64,000 nt of DNA, from NCBI GenBank assembly GCA_023091665.1, contig JALJCQ010000015.1:372001-436000 (forward strand). Reading direction: 5' to 3'. The position numbers were made by a program, and so were the translations under genes. The stretch comes from Pythium myriotylum (taxonomy: Eukaryota > Oomycota > Peronosporomycetes > Pythiales > Pythiaceae). This document shows, piece after piece, positions 1-10,834 of the stretch (its first letter is position 1; each line of letters opens with the position of its first letter). Under the pieces are notes generated by a model. The model was not told the DNA's origin, searched no databases, and worked only from the letters and a program-made list of their open reading frames with translations.

Positions 1-214
1 GAGTTCCGGGTCTCCGCTTCAAAGAAGTTGTGATATCCGGGTCTGAAGCGAGTGTTCGAAGCACGCAAGATCCACCCCTTTCCTGAGAATATTGTTGCCG
101 TCGGTGACTCAAGAGCGAGCCTACGTACGCCAGGTGCCCGTTTTTGATTCTGCCACACGACAAGACAGAGCTATCTTTGATCGTGTTCTGGGTGTCGCTG
201 TAGAACCATACTGA

Positions 215-1019
215 AGTAGTGATTGCGGAGCCGCCACTACCGGAAGTCCCCGTGCCCTCGGTGCTTTTACAATCAGGCGCAAACGAAAGCCAGAGCATTG
301 GGAGTTTATCAGCTTAGTTCCCAAGGTCGCGTTTGAACATTATCCCGTCGAGTCACTCACATCTGCCGAGGCAGCAGCCGCGTATTGCCATCGTTGCAAG
401 GCTGTTATCGCATTCTCGAAGGGTCAAACGAGTTCGATCGTCAACCATCTGCGAGTGTATCATCCCGACCACCTAGCCGCGGCTGCTCAACGAAAAAAAG
501 CCCATACACAGCTTGAACTTGTCAATGCATTTACCACGACGCCCACCACTCCGAGCGAAACATCGCCGTCGCAACTGTCAAGCGAGCAGAAGGCGCACTT
601 CAAGACGCTACTTGCACGGTGGTGTGCGACAAGCAGCCGCCCATTGGAAATCATGAATGATCGCGGGCTGGGAGATGCATTTAACTTTATTGCTGGCATC
701 GCGGGGATTTCGATTGAGATGCCATCCCGCAATGCCATCGCGAACGAAGTGAAGGTGCTTGCTGCACAGCTACGCGCCACGCTCAAGACAATGGTAAAGC
801 AAGGTGCGAAGTATCACAGCGCGACAACTGATATTTGGACCGACCGAGCGATGCGGAGCTACATCTCCCTCACCATTCATTTCATCGACCAAAACTTCGT
901 CATGAATGATTGGACGCTGGAAGTCGAGCCACTTCCAGGCATTCACACTGGCAAAGATATTGCGGACGCCCTTCGTCTCATTTACGCGCGTTGGGACCTC
1001 AGTCAAGTCGACTGCGTTC
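215..1019 (+). pseudogene. hAT-family transposase, 5' part, interrupted by an LTR element
   Basis: This is the N-terminal half of a hAT-type DNA transposase. The frame is open from 215 but has no ATG before the domain, so the true start is either upstream with an intron or lost. At 383-463 there is a BED-type zinc finger: YCHRC supplies the two Cys and NHLRVYH the two His. The catalytic-core start is visible at about 825-890 as TTDIWTDRAMRSYISLTIHF, where the Asp of the TTD..W motif fits the first catalytic Asp of hAT enzymes. The frame runs to DCV and is cut at about 1019 by the retrotransposon. The rest of the gene resumes at 14922 in the same frame. Family assignment rests on the BED finger plus the C-terminal dimerisation domain found after the insertion. 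No terminal inverted repeat was identified. Confidence 0.8.
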
Positions 1020-1143
1020 TTGGATGTAGCGGGACCGGTTCCCCGCGGACTTTCCCGGAATTCCCCGTCTCTGTGGGACCGGGAACTGTCAAGAACCACT
1101 GTGGTTCTTTAGGATAGGTCTAAAATTGTGTACTACACACTAG

Positions 1144-1161
1144 CTGGGTATTTATACCCAG
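1144..1161 (+). promoter_or_regulatory. TATA-like perfect palindrome in LTR
   Basis: CTGGGTATTTATACCCAG is a perfect inverted repeat with 8-bp arms around TT, and its centre reads TATTTATA. It lies about 120 bp inside the LTR and recurs in the 3' LTR at 13860-13877. A TATA-like core in a palindrome could drive transcription in both directions, which would suit an element with genes on both strands. This promoter role is inference; the palindrome is seen directly. Confidence 0.45.
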
Positions 1162-2132
1162 TTTCCGGTTGTGCCACACTAATAGTACCGGGAAACACGG
1201 TACCTGACTCTACTGGCGAATATTACCAGCCAGTTAGAGATTTCAGGGAAGTGTCTGGTATATTTCCGGTTCTAGCGGAAAATTACCGTTAGTTTCGTGT
1301 GTGCCATTAGCCGTCCGTACTGGTCCGCGAACCCATTGGAATCTGATTCGCACCCGCCGGTACCTCCTCGATTCTGGTTTAGTAAACAGTTTCTCCCAGT
1401 TATAAGAGGGACGGGACAACCGGCCCACCCTCCGTAATAGACTTCCCCTTTTGCCTTGTCAGCTCCAAGTCTTCGGGCCTACAACAGCAGTTGTATCGGC
1501 GGCCACCTCGACATCCCGGTTCTCTAAGGTACTGGCTGTGTGTTGGAGTGCTCTGGCGGTGTGTACTGCGTGTGCGTGCGTTGCCTTGTGAGTCGTGGAG
1601 CCGGTCAAGTGACTGGGTGAAGCGGTTTCCTGGTTCGATAACCTAAGGGAAGTGGCTCAGGCCACGGACTGAGGGTTTTTATAGTGTGGTGGCGAGCTGT
1701 ATTAACTGGGAAACCCGGTAATACATTCTATTGTATCTGTCTTTCTTGCGTTTGCTCCGGTCTGGGACCGGTTGCTTGGACTGGTTGATCGCTCCGTGCC
1801 GTCACAGTCCCCCCTTTTCCCTTGCATTTCCGTAGTATCCGAAGGTTCTGGCAACCGGTTTGCCTACCAAATCAGACAGCATCGGGTAGCGGGTCATTTC
1901 CTCTATTACCCAGCTTCTGAAGAACCGTCAAAGGGTACACAACGTGAGGTGCTAGCCGGGTGAGCATTCTATCTCGCTTGCGCTAGTCATCTTTGGATAT
2001 CTGCGTGGAGAAAGCTTTGCCCACCTTCTGCGATCGCTTTTTGCCTGCTATTGCAACCGGGTTGGTCTGTCGTGACTGAACCGGAATCGCAGCAGCAGCA
2101 GAGCGTGAGCAGCTAAGTTTGGCAAGTGTTTC

Positions 2133-2170
2133 CCGGCTCCTAGCGCTACCCCTTCGCTAGTTGGAGCCGG
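2133..2170. other. Stem-loop near the 3' end of the LTR
   Basis: CCGGCTCC (2133-2140) pairs with GGAGCCGG (2163-2170) and TAGCG (2141-2145) with CGCTA (2155-2159). This gives a 13-bp stem with a 3-nt bulge and a 9-nt loop. The same structure is in the 3' LTR. Its position just before the primer site suggests a leader-RNA structure, but the role is unknown. Confidence 0.5.
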
Positions 2171-2207
2171 GTGGATTGTCAAAAACGTACGACCGCTACA
2201 TCACAAC

Positions 2208-2225
2208 TGGTGCGTATGCCAGGAG
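2208..2225 (+). other. Putative tRNA primer binding site
   Basis: Two bases after the LTR end the sequence begins TGGTGCGTATGCC. The leading TGG is what a primer site complementary to a tRNA 3' CCA end should show, and the position is right. The matching tRNA was not identified. The first gag ATG (2216) would fall inside the site, which favours a later start for gag. Confidence 0.4.
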
Positions 2226-4786
2226 CTGGTAAAGGTCACGTGAGTGCATCCGCCATGAGTACGTCTGATCCTAAGCCGGTGTCTGAAGCTGAAGATCTAC
2301 GGAGCAAGGCAGGCGCCGAGGGCGCCGAACACCGGCGTGAAGCCGGCAACCGAGGTCGGTCCGCAACCGACCTCTTGAGTCGCTTGACCATGTTCAGCGA
2401 CGACGAGGAAAAAGAAGAAGAAGAGAAGAAACCGGCACGCGATGATGAAGAAAGCTTCCATTCGGTTAGCGATGGCGAGCGTGTCAAGTCGAGCCAACGA
2501 GCCGGGAAGGGCGCGAGTGCTCGGTCTGAGAAGGCTGGCGACAGACCTCCCTTGAGGAAGTCGTCACCAAAGCCGGAGGCCGGTGGTGCTCGAGGTCGAG
2601 AACCGGGGCGAGACCGTGCAGGGACACCAGACACGGCGAGCGAGTCCGGCATGAAGTCCAAGGGGCGCAGCTCTAAGCGCGCGCCGAAGTCGCAACCCGG
2701 CACCAAGTCGTCGTCTAGAGCCGGTCGGAAGGATCTGGCGACTCGACCCAACGCACCCGCTGCAGCGTTAACCAACGCTGAGCGCTTCGAAGTGCGCAGT
2801 CTCGTTGACCACTGGGTCCAAGCCGGCCGTGGGCGCCAGTCTCCTAACCCGGTCGGCCGAGCTGTGAGCACGCCGCCGGAGCTGGTCCCGCTCGCTCAAG
2901 ATGTGATGGAGAAGTGTCATGAACCGGTGTCATGGTTGACCGAATTCGGCGTGGCTCACGAAGGAACCCCCGCTGGTGTCCGTATGGACTTGTTCAAGTT
3001 GGTCGACCGACCTCTCGACATGGTTGAGAGGATTGCGGTGTTTCAGTCGGCTCTCTGGCAGACTGGTTATTCGTTCATGAACCTTGTGCCATCCGCTCAA
3101 GCCGGCTCATCGCTTCGTCTAGTCGGCCTGCTCGACGTTGAAGTTGAATCAGAAATCAGCTTCGCCATGGTACTTCTACACGTCGAGACGGAAGCGTGGA
3201 TCGATCACCGGTTGCGCAGCGTGTCCAGCCAAGTGGCCCGATCCCAAGCAGAACCCGCTCTACGCGCGGTGCGTATCACCGCAGAGCCAGGATCTCCGTC
3301 CACGCAACTGGTAACCCGCTCCGAAGATGCCTCTGATGCATCCGGTCACTCGCCGAGCCTGCAGTCGACGCGACTGAGCTCGCCCGACCATCGCCGCGAC
3401 TGGGCACGCCGTGCACAACCAGTCGAACAGGGGCGTCAAGTGGTCCCACCGCCGATCCCGGTCTCGCGGGTGGTGCACCAGCATCAACCGCCTTCGTGCT
3501 ACGAGGATTCGATGTTGTCGGCAAGTGCAGCCGGGGTTCGTGAACAGGTTCAAGCCGGCAGAGTTCCGCCCGCAATGCCCCCAGTCGAGTTTGCTCAGGC
3601 TCCGCAACCGGGCGCGACGCGTCTGGAACAGCCTAGCAACCTCCACTACGCCGGTGGGAGTCAGCCGCATGCTCCGCTTGTGGTTCAGAACCGGCCATTC
3701 ATCTCGCCTGACGCTGTCGAACCGTTCGACGGATCCGGCTCACCCAGCGAGCGTCGCAAGTGGTTGGAGCGCTTGGTCTATGTGTTCAGCTACTGCTCCG
3801 ACGAAGAGAAGTGCAAGTAGTTCCGGATGTTCGTGAAGGGAGCCGGCGAACACTGGTTCGACCAGCTCGAACGACCGGTGCGTTACGACTGGGGCGAGCT
3901 GCTTGACGTGTTCCGAGCCGAGTTCTGCGAGTCGCGTGACCCACCGGCCGAGCGTTACTACAACGCTAAGCAGAAGCGTCATGAGTCGCCTCGCGACTAT
4001 CTGTGGCGCTACAATGCTCTGGCCAAGAAGGCACGTGTCCGACTTGTGAGCCCAGACGACCTGCGACCACATGTGAACCGGTTCATCCGTACGCTCTCCG
4101 ACTCCGATACTCGGCATGCGCTAGCCGGCAGGTCATTCAGTACGCTGAAGAAGCTCGACCAGACGTTGCTGGACCTCGAGGACCAGTCGGCCCAGCCGAC
4201 GTATCCGGCATCTCGTCCGCGAGCCAGGTCTGAGGAGCGTAACCAAGCGTCGACCCGGCAGCCTGCTCGTGTGTACTACACGTACGACGACGATGAAGAC
4301 CGCGAGTTGGCTTCACGAGCCAGGCAGCGTCCGATGGTTCGCTTCGAAGATCCACCGGATGACGAGTGCAGCGAGGAGTGGCATGACCGAGCTGAACCGG
4401 TCTTCCAAGCCGTTGTCGACCGGTCTCGCGACCGTGGTCGACCTTCTCAGTCTTCTTCCGACTGGCGTTCTAGCCGGTCATCCTCACCCAGGCCAGGTCC
4501 CCGTGACCCAAGTCCAGGCCGTGACGACTCCAAGTGCTACGAGTGCGGTGGTACCGGTCATTGGGAACGCGATTGCCCAAACCGTACCCCTTGCACGCTC
4601 TGCAAGCAACTGGGCCATTCGGCAGACAACTGCTGGAAGCGGTGCCCCGCTTGCCAGAAGGTGCACGCTCAAGGCCAGTGTGAAGTCACACGAGCTCTGG
4701 AAGGCCTCAAGTCCTGGTCGAAATCTGCTGAGAACCAGTCCGCAGTTGGCACCATGCCGGCGGCGGTTCTGCAGTATTTAAACTAG
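2216..4786 (+). pseudogene. gag: Retrotransposon gag (capsid and nucleocapsid), with in-frame stop
   Basis: This is the structural polyprotein of the element. The first ATG is at 2216; a second at 2255 (MSTSDPKPV) clears the primer site and is a plausible start. The N-terminal third is low-complexity and charged (Asp/Glu/Lys/Ser/Arg). The capsid-like region follows around 3700-4170 (ERRKWLERLVYVF, then GEHWFDQL and SPRDYLWRYNALAKKA). A TAG at 3818-3820 interrupts this domain, with the same frame continuing directly after it. The C terminus has two CCHC knuckles, CYECGGTGHWERDC and CTLCKQLGHSADNC, which bind RNA. The frame ends at 4786, and the protease continues in another frame, probably through a small indel near 4775. 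The TAG may be a C-to-T nonsense change; programmed readthrough is less likely given the other breaks. Confidence 0.85.
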
Positions 4787-5937
4787 GCAGCTCGCTGGAG
4801 GTTCAAGCGCCTCCAGTACGCGCCGAGCTTAAAGCTCAAGAAAAACCCGGTCAAGTGTTGCAAGTTTGTGCATTCGTTGGAGTAGCCGATAACTCCGATA
4901 ATACATTTCCAAGTTTGCATGAAGACAGTGATGCGCGTTCACTGCTTGCAGAACAAGATTTGAACCGGGAAGGCACCGAAGGTCGTCCATCATTCCAGTT
5001 GAAGCCAGGAGAACGTCGTGGCTGGTGGTCGAACCAGCTCGAGCCGCCTCGAGGAACCGGATTCGCGATGGTTCACGGTGCTATCTGTGATCACCGGGTG
5101 AAGATACTGCTTGACTCCGGAGCATCTACCAGCATGATCAGTCTCGACTTAGCCCGTCGACTTGGCCTCAGGCTCAACTTCACGAGCCGGCTAAAGGTCC
5201 AAGGGATTGGTGGCATCACTACCTATGTCACCGCCCGGACGACTGTGAAGATCACGCTCGGCGCCAGCGTCGTGTACTACATGGACATCTGGTGCGCCAA
5301 CATCGGCGCCGACTTGGACGTCTTGCTCGGAATGGACTTCATGGTCCCGGCTGGAGTCCGACTTCTGACGGGTGAAGGTACCGTGCGTCTTCCCGATGAA
5401 GAGTGTGTGCCCCTCGTCTCAGCCGGATGTCGACCGCGGCGACCGACGAAGATACCGGTCCACTCGGCTGACGACCTCTATATCGCCCCGGGTATGTCCG
5501 CTGTGGTCTCCATTTACTATGGTCGACACCTTGCCGCGTCGCTAGATGCCTGGCTGTGTCGTGGACCCGGTTGGGTGACCAGTCTGTTGTCTACTGACGG
5601 TGTCCCAACCGGGGTGCGACTGGTGAATATCACCCAGAGACCGATCACCGTGTTGGCTCGCACCCCGGTGGCTCATCTGGTCGAGCGAGGACATTTGCCT
5701 GACGGTGAGCGCGGTGTCAGAGCCGGCTCCGTGAAGTATCAGGAGTGGCAGCTTCTCATCTATGAGAATGCGCACTCTAGGGAGTTCACTCGGCGTCGCC
5801 AGTATGAAGACATTCAGTTCAACGCATCGTTGCCTCCGGCTGTCGAGCGCCGTGAGTACAAGACCCCGGTGAAGATCCTTGCCCGACCTAGGGCGATGAT
5901 TCGGCATCCAGCTTGCCTCGGCAAGCCCAAGTCATGA
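4774..5937 (+). pseudogene. Retropepsin-like aspartic protease domain of pol
   Basis: The open frame begins by overlapping the end of gag in a different frame. The protease active site reads LLDSGASTSMISLDLARRLG (about 5107-5166), with the catalytic Asp in DSGA. The second conserved strand is DVLLGMDFMVPAG (about 5320-5355). These are the hallmarks of a retropepsin-type domain that would cut the gag-pol polyprotein. The frame ends at 5937 (CLGKPKS, stop), while the RT frame is already open from 5913. A one-base loss near 5930 would explain the change of frame. There is no ATG at the left end, so the domain was probably made as part of a polyprotein. Confidence 0.8.
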
Positions 5938-7712
5938 CGGTGATCCAGGAAGTTCGAGCTCAAGGTGGTGGTGACCCAGTTGCTCAAGCCCAAGGTGTCC
6001 AAGGTCAGAGTGAACCGGTCAAGGTCGTCAGAGCCAAAGGCGAGCCGAGCAAGGCCGGGAAGACTGTACTCCCGGTCCCCAAGACCCAGCCCACTCCGCT
6101 GACTATGGTGGTCAAGATTGGCGAATCGGTCGAGCCAGCGCCTCCGACGTCTGCCGTCGACCAACTGAGCCGGGTGTTCATGGCGCTCGCGGTCTCTGAG
6201 CTGGTCGACGAGGAAGAAGCGCAAGTGTTCTTGCACGAAGGGTCTGACCAGATCGTGCTGGACGAACTCCGCGACCAGCTCGCGATGCTGCCCGAGCTCG
6301 ACGTGAACCCGTCCGAGCCGGACATGAAGACAGCCGACGTCGGGGTACCGGACGACGAGCCAGAATCGGAACGCTCCCGACTGGTCGACATGCTCTCGGC
6401 TGTGCTGGCGCGTCACTCGACAGGTTTCCTCGCGTCAAGCAACGCGGTGCCCTCTCCGGCTCGCGGTGTCGTGTGCGACATCGAGGTCGAGCCGGGTACG
6501 GTACCGATAGCCGAGAAGCCGAGGCGCATCAAGGCCGAGTACCTGACCCAGGTGTACGAGCTGCTCAAGGTACTCCTGGAAGCCAAGGTCATCGAGTATT
6601 CGGACTCGCAGTGGGCCAGTCCCATTGTGATCGTCTTGAAGAAAGATGGGAAGACGATCCGGCTCTGCATCGACTACCGGCGAGTCAACCAGCTGATCAA
6701 GCTGATGCGGTACCCGCTGCCGCTGATCGACGAGCTGCTCGACAACTTCGACGCAGTGCGTTGGTTTTGCAGCCTCGACATGGCAAGCGGGTTCTGGGCC
6801 ATCCTGCTGTCCCAGCGGGCTAAGCACATCAGTGCGTTTGTGTGCCCACTCGGTCATTTCCGGTGGGTCCGGATGCCCTTCGGCCTGAAGAATGCTCCCC
6901 TCATCTATCAGCGAGTGATAGACAACTGTCTATGGGGGTTCGTGCGTCTGCCACCAAGTGTTGAAGCTGAGATCGAGCCGGAAGTGATGGATGCACTTGG
7001 CCTCGAGCCAGTCTCACCAGACCAGGAGGCAGCCGACGACCAGTCTCAAACGGTCTTCGAGCTGGGTATTCCGTCTCCGAAGTGCATGGGACCCGTCCTC
7101 GGCCGGTCATCGTACATTGACGACATCGGTTTCGGCTCCAGCACTTGGCAAGAGATGTGTGACTTGCTGGACAAGCTGTTGTACCGGCTTCGCTACTGGG
7201 GTATATCCGTCAGCTTACCAAAGAGCTCGTTCGGTAAGGCCTATATCGACTACCTGTCCCACCAGGTGAACCGGGAAGGACTGACCGCGAAGCCGAAGAT
7301 CGCGAAGGAGCTGGATTCGTTGCAGTTCCCTACCAGCCTACGCGGCGTGCAGTCCTTCCTCGGCAGCTTGAACTACTACGGGAAGTTCATCGAGGACTTT
7401 TCGGTCGTTGCTACCAGTCTATACGAGCTGTCGGACCAACAAGTGCGTGAAGGTCGTGATTTGGACCGGGCAAAGCTGGCTTTCGAGGTACTCAAGCAGA
7501 AGATCGCATCACCACCGGTTCTGCGCCATCCAGATCGGTCCAAGCCGTTCGTGGTAATTGTTCATGCTGTCCCCTGGGCGGTGAGTGCGGTGCTTGCACA
7601 GGAACACGACGGTCTGCTTCATCCGGTCCGGTTCACCGGCCGAACGCTACAAGATGCCGAGCTGCGCTACCACCCGGCTGAGAAGAAGTTCTTGCTCTAC
7701 TCCGAGTCCTAA
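5913..7712 (+). pseudogene. Reverse transcriptase (Ty3/gypsy), frameshifted at both ends
   Basis: After a variable linker, RT begins around 6500. Motifs seen: PIVIVLKKDGKTIRLCIDYR (about 6620-6680), CSLDMASGFWAILL (6769-6810), WVRMPFGLKNAP (6866-6900) and the catalytic SYIDDIGFGS (7110-7140), then the thumb and connection FLGSLNYYGKFIEDF. The spacing between MPFGLKNAP and YIDD is longer than in classical Ty3-type RT by roughly 45 residues of acidic linker. The start of the RNase H fold follows (AVLAQEHDGLLHPV, YHPAEKK), then the frame stops at 7712. A single missing base near 7686 accounts for this stop, because the RNase H reading continues immediately in the next frame. Confidence 0.85.
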
Positions 7713-8420
7713 CCACGTTCTACACACTGGTCGCAGGGCAGAGGATCGTCGTCTACACCCGGTCATCGACCTTGAACTGGCTGTTAACCAGCCGGTCTCT
7801 CGGTGGTCGGTGTATGCAGTGGGCGACGTTCCTCTCTCCATGGACGCTAGAGGTTCACCGGATTCGGAAGGACGAGGATGGACTCGCACAGTTGTTGTCT
7901 ACCGGTATCACGCCACGAGAAAGACTCGACGAGCTGGCCGACCAACTGGTCCCGTACAAGGCGAGCCGAGCTGAAAGGCCCGCATCACTGGGAATTGAGT
8001 CGGTGAATGATGGCTTTACCGGTTTCGTGCTCACATTCGACGGTTCCGCCAAGCTGAAGACCCGGGCTGCGAGTGCTAGCTTCATAGTCTGGCGTATGCC
8101 TGGCTGGGAGCCGGTATATGCTCGAGGACTGCCTTGAGCGGAATATCCGTCAACGAGGCCGAGTACACCGGGATGCTAACCGGGCTCGAGCATCTGAGCA
8201 CGATGGGAGCCAAGGAAGTGGTAGTTGTGGGCGACTCACGACTCGCGATCCAGCAGTGCGAGGGTACCATGAGGTGTCATGAGCCACGGCTCCAGCTACT
8301 TCTGGCCAGATACCAGTCTCTCGAACCGGCGTTCGACAGGGTCCGACTTGTGCACGTGCTACGTGATGGAAATGCACCGGCTGACTATCTGGCCTCGAAG
8401 GCGTTGCGACTGGGCGAGTC
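7688..8420 (+). pseudogene. RNase H region of pol, in two frames
   Basis: The connection and RNase H segment is readable in one frame up to 8137 (TRSSTLNWLLTS, ADQLVPYKASRAE, FVLTFDGSAKLKTRA with the first catalytic Asp). It then continues in the frame of the integrase ORF from 8134 (ISVNEAEYTGMLTGLEHL with the catalytic Glu, VVVGDSRLAIQQCEG with the second Asp). One base appears to be missing at about 8131-8133. All expected acidic residues are present, so the domain decayed only by frameshift. It would degrade the RNA strand during reverse transcription. Confidence 0.78.
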
Positions 8421-10806
8421 GTTCGAACTCACCAGGTTCGAAGAACTGGTCGAGTTGAAGACTCTTAACAAAGTCCTACCAGGCGCCGACCGAGCTCCAA
8501 CGTCTGTCCCCGTCTCAGAGCCAGCGCTAGCCTCGGGCTCCGACGAAGCTGCAGCGTCAAGCGACCCGGCTGTCGAGCCAGTGCCGTCATCAGTCGCGAC
8601 CTCTCTCACCGAAGAGTCAGCCGACGACGCGACTGCCCCGGCGTTCGTCGTTACGCGGAGTCAGCAGCGTCAGGAGTCGGTCGGCGTGGCGGAGGAGGGG
8701 GCGCGACTGACGGAGAGGCAGCTGCGCGCGTTGCGGCGTGCCCAGAGGATCGCCGACCAGGTCTCTCCCGCGGCTGACGTGGCTGCAGGACGTGTCGGTC
8801 AAGGACGTCCCACTCCCGTGACAGGTCCTGTCACCAACGGAGATATATCTCAGTTGCTGCGTCTCAGCACGTCTGTCTCAGGTGGTACCGTTCCACGCCG
8901 TGAGACGGGCACCCTGACAGATTCTGAACAGTCAGTCACCCGTGTCAGTGTGGCGGAGAGCAGCGAAGAAGGCGCCGCCGCCGCAGAGGCCCCACGCAGT
9001 GAAGAAAGGTACGGAGACCGACCGCGCGAAGGCGGCGCTGAAGCTCGTCCGGTTCGACGACGCGCGGGCGACCCTGCTCGCGCCGGCGCAGTGGCTGTTG
9101 AAGCCGTTGAGGAGCCGGTTGAAGCCGTTGGGGATCCCGTCGCCGAACGCTGGCGACGGATCAAGGCACACCAGGAGGACGACGAAGAGCTCGCCAGCAT
9201 CAAGTGGTTCCTGCTCGGCGAACTGGGGCGTCTCAGTGAGCGAAAGGCGCGTGATGCGGCGAAGGTCGCCGACCAGTTCTGCGTCGACTCGTTTGATGTC
9301 CTCCGGTACGTAGGCCGACCGAACCACTCAGAAAGGCGTGATAGGGACCAGGCGCGACTGGTCGTCCCTCGCGACATGCGCAGAGACGTGCTCCACCTGT
9401 GCCACGACGACTTCCAAGCCGCTCACCAGGGTATCGTGCGAACGTTCGAGAGGGTTCGGTCAGAGTATTACTGGCGTGGGATGTACCGGGATGTGGAACG
9501 GTACATCCAGGAGTGCACTGATTGCGTCACTGCGAAAGGTCTACCACGTAATCCCGGTCCGAGTCCTGGTAACATCATGCCAGAACGTCCATTCCAAGTA
9601 CTCTCGATGGATTTTGTCATGCCTCTGCCCCCGTCGAACCGGGGAAATACCGCGCTCCTACTCTTTCAAGACATGTTCACCGGTTATGTCATGAGCGAGG
9701 CGATGAGTGACACCTCGGCTCCTGCGGTGGCTGAAGTCTACGAGGGAGTGGTATTTCAGCGGTATGGAGCCAGTGCTGTAATTCGTCACGACCAGGATCC
9801 TCGTTTCATGAGCGACGTGTTTAACCAGTTCCGGAGGATGATCCAGAGCCGGCAACGAGCCACCTTGGCATATAGGCCACAGGCGAATGGGCAGCAAGAA
9901 CGCTCGGTTCAGACAGTGGTGCGAAGTGTGCGCGCGTATGTCGAGCAGCCAGACCAGGGTGACTGGGAAGATGTCGTGAGCCGGCTCATGCTGGCTATCA
10001 ACACCTCGTACGACACAGTCCGGAAGGACACCCTGTTTTTCCTGCTCCACGGATGGGATGCTCGGACGACAGTATCGGCTATGCTCGAAAGACCGCCGAG
10101 GGGACGAGACCAGTTGAACGCGTATCTGTGGCGCCTCCGGGTTCGCCGGACACACGAGTATGCAAAAGCATGGGCGCATGATCTCCAACAACAGGCCAAA
10201 GAGAACCGAGCCGAAGCAGCGACAGACGCCTGGAACCAGTTACCTGACAAGTTCAAAGCCGGTTTCGAGGTCGGCCAGCAGGTCTGGTTGTATATGGCTC
10301 GTGTTCGAGCAGGGTTGAGTCGAAAGCTGGCTCATGCTTGGCACGGACCGTTCCGGATCACCGAGAAGGACGAAGCATACCGAGTCCGACTGGATGTTGA
10401 CAGCACGCCGTACCGGATCGCCCCATGGGTTCATGTCAGCAGGTTGAAGCCGAGGATCGTGTTCGAAGAGCGCCCCGGTTGGTCAGAACAGGTGAACGTG
10501 TCAGATGACGATGATCCGGACGCTGCTATACTCCCGGAAGACAGTTGGGAGCCGGATGAAGCTGCGGGTCAGTATCGGATCGAAGAGATCATCGACGTTC
10601 GCTGGACTGGTCCGAGGACAAGGAACGGCCGAGCGAAAGAGTACCTGGTCCGCTGGACCGGTTACGACGAGCCAGAGTGGGTGCCTGTCGAGCGTATGGA
10701 TTCCGGCCGGCTACTGTACGAGTTTGAAGCCAGCCAACGAGCCCAGATGCGTTTCGCTGCTATGCAGACTGGTGACGACAGTGACGTCATGGCCGAGCCG
10801 GCCTAG
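8134..10806 (+). CDS. Integrase with C-terminal chromodomain (3' part of pol)
   Basis: This is the longest intact part of pol. It starts within RNase H (see previous entry), so the 8134 start is a frame border and not a real initiation site. A disordered Ala/Glu/Arg-rich linker runs from about 8480 to 9130. The zinc-binding region is at about 9400-9545 (CHDDFQAAHQGI, then ECTDCVTAKG). The core has the D,D,E triad: LSMDFVMPLP (9604), IRHDQDPRFMSDVF (9781) and PQANGQQERSVQ (9882). The GPFRITEKDEAYRVRLDV region (about 10345) is a GPY/F-like module. The C terminus (about 10575-10740) is a chromodomain: YRIEEIIDVRW, YLVRWTGYDEPEWVPVER. Chromodomains of this kind direct integration by binding modified histones. 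The frame ends with TAG at 10804-10806. Confidence 0.88.
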   Translation: MSGISVNEAEYTGMLTGLEHLSTMGAKEVVVVGDSRLAIQQCEGTMRCHEPRLQLLLARYQSLEPAFDRVRLVHVLRDGNAPADYLASKALRLGESFELTRFEELVELKTLNKVLPGADRAPTSVPVSEPALASGSDEAAASSDPAVEPVPSSVATSLTEESADDATAPAFVVTRSQQRQESVGVAEEGARLTERQLRALRRAQRIADQVSPAADVAAGRVGQGRPTPVTGPVTNGDISQLLRLSTSVSGGTVPRRETGTLTDSEQSVTRVSVAESSEEGAAAAEAPRSEERYGDRPREGGAEARPVRRRAGDPARAGAVAVEAVEEPVEAVGDPVAERWRRIKAHQEDDEELASIKWFLLGELGRLSERKARDAAKVADQFCVDSFDVLRYVGRPNHSERRDRDQARLVVPRDMRRDVLHLCHDDFQAAHQGIVRTFERVRSEYYWRGMYRDVERYIQECTDCVTAKGLPRNPGPSPGNIMPERPFQVLSMDFVMPLPPSNRGNTALLLFQDMFTGYVMSEAMSDTSAPAVAEVYEGVVFQRYGASAVIRHDQDPRFMSDVFNQFRRMIQSRQRATLAYRPQANGQQERSVQTVVRSVRAYVEQPDQGDWEDVVSRLMLAINTSYDTVRKDTLFFLLHGWDARTTVSAMLERPPRGRDQLNAYLWRLRVRRTHEYAKAWAHDLQQQAKENRAEAATDAWNQLPDKFKAGFEVGQQVWLYMARVRAGLSRKLAHAWHGPFRITEKDEAYRVRLDVDSTPYRIAPWVHVSRLKPRIVFEERPGWSEQVNVSDDDDPDAAILPEDSWEPDEAAGQYRIEEIIDVRWTGPRTRNGRAKEYLVRWTGYDEPEWVPVERMDSGRLLYEFEASQRAQMRFAAMQTGDDSDVMAEPA

Positions 10807-10834
10807 GGGCGTCAACTCGGTGCCACGCAGGAAC

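Larger units (their letters stand above)
1027..2205 (+). repeat. 5' long terminal repeat
   Basis: This 1179-bp repeat matches 13743-14921. By eye I found one difference inside it (C at 2190, T at 14906) plus differences in the first bases. It ends in ..CATCACA. A TG start exists at 1021 or 1025, but the 3' copy reads TT or TA there. It holds a TATA-like palindrome and a strong hairpin near its 3' end, listed separately. No protein is expected. The near identity implies a recent insertion or a recent exchange between the LTRs. Confidence 0.92.

Noticed and set aside
3818..3820. Programmed stop-codon readthrough in gag
   Set aside because: The TAG falls within the capsid domain and not at the gag/pol border, and other breaks exist nearby, so a nonsense mutation or error is simpler.
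8850..9377. Minus-strand Ser/Arg-rich frames over the integrase linker
   Set aside because: They are shadows of the low-complexity linker in pol and, unlike the frame at 11128-13701, are short and overlap a coding domain.
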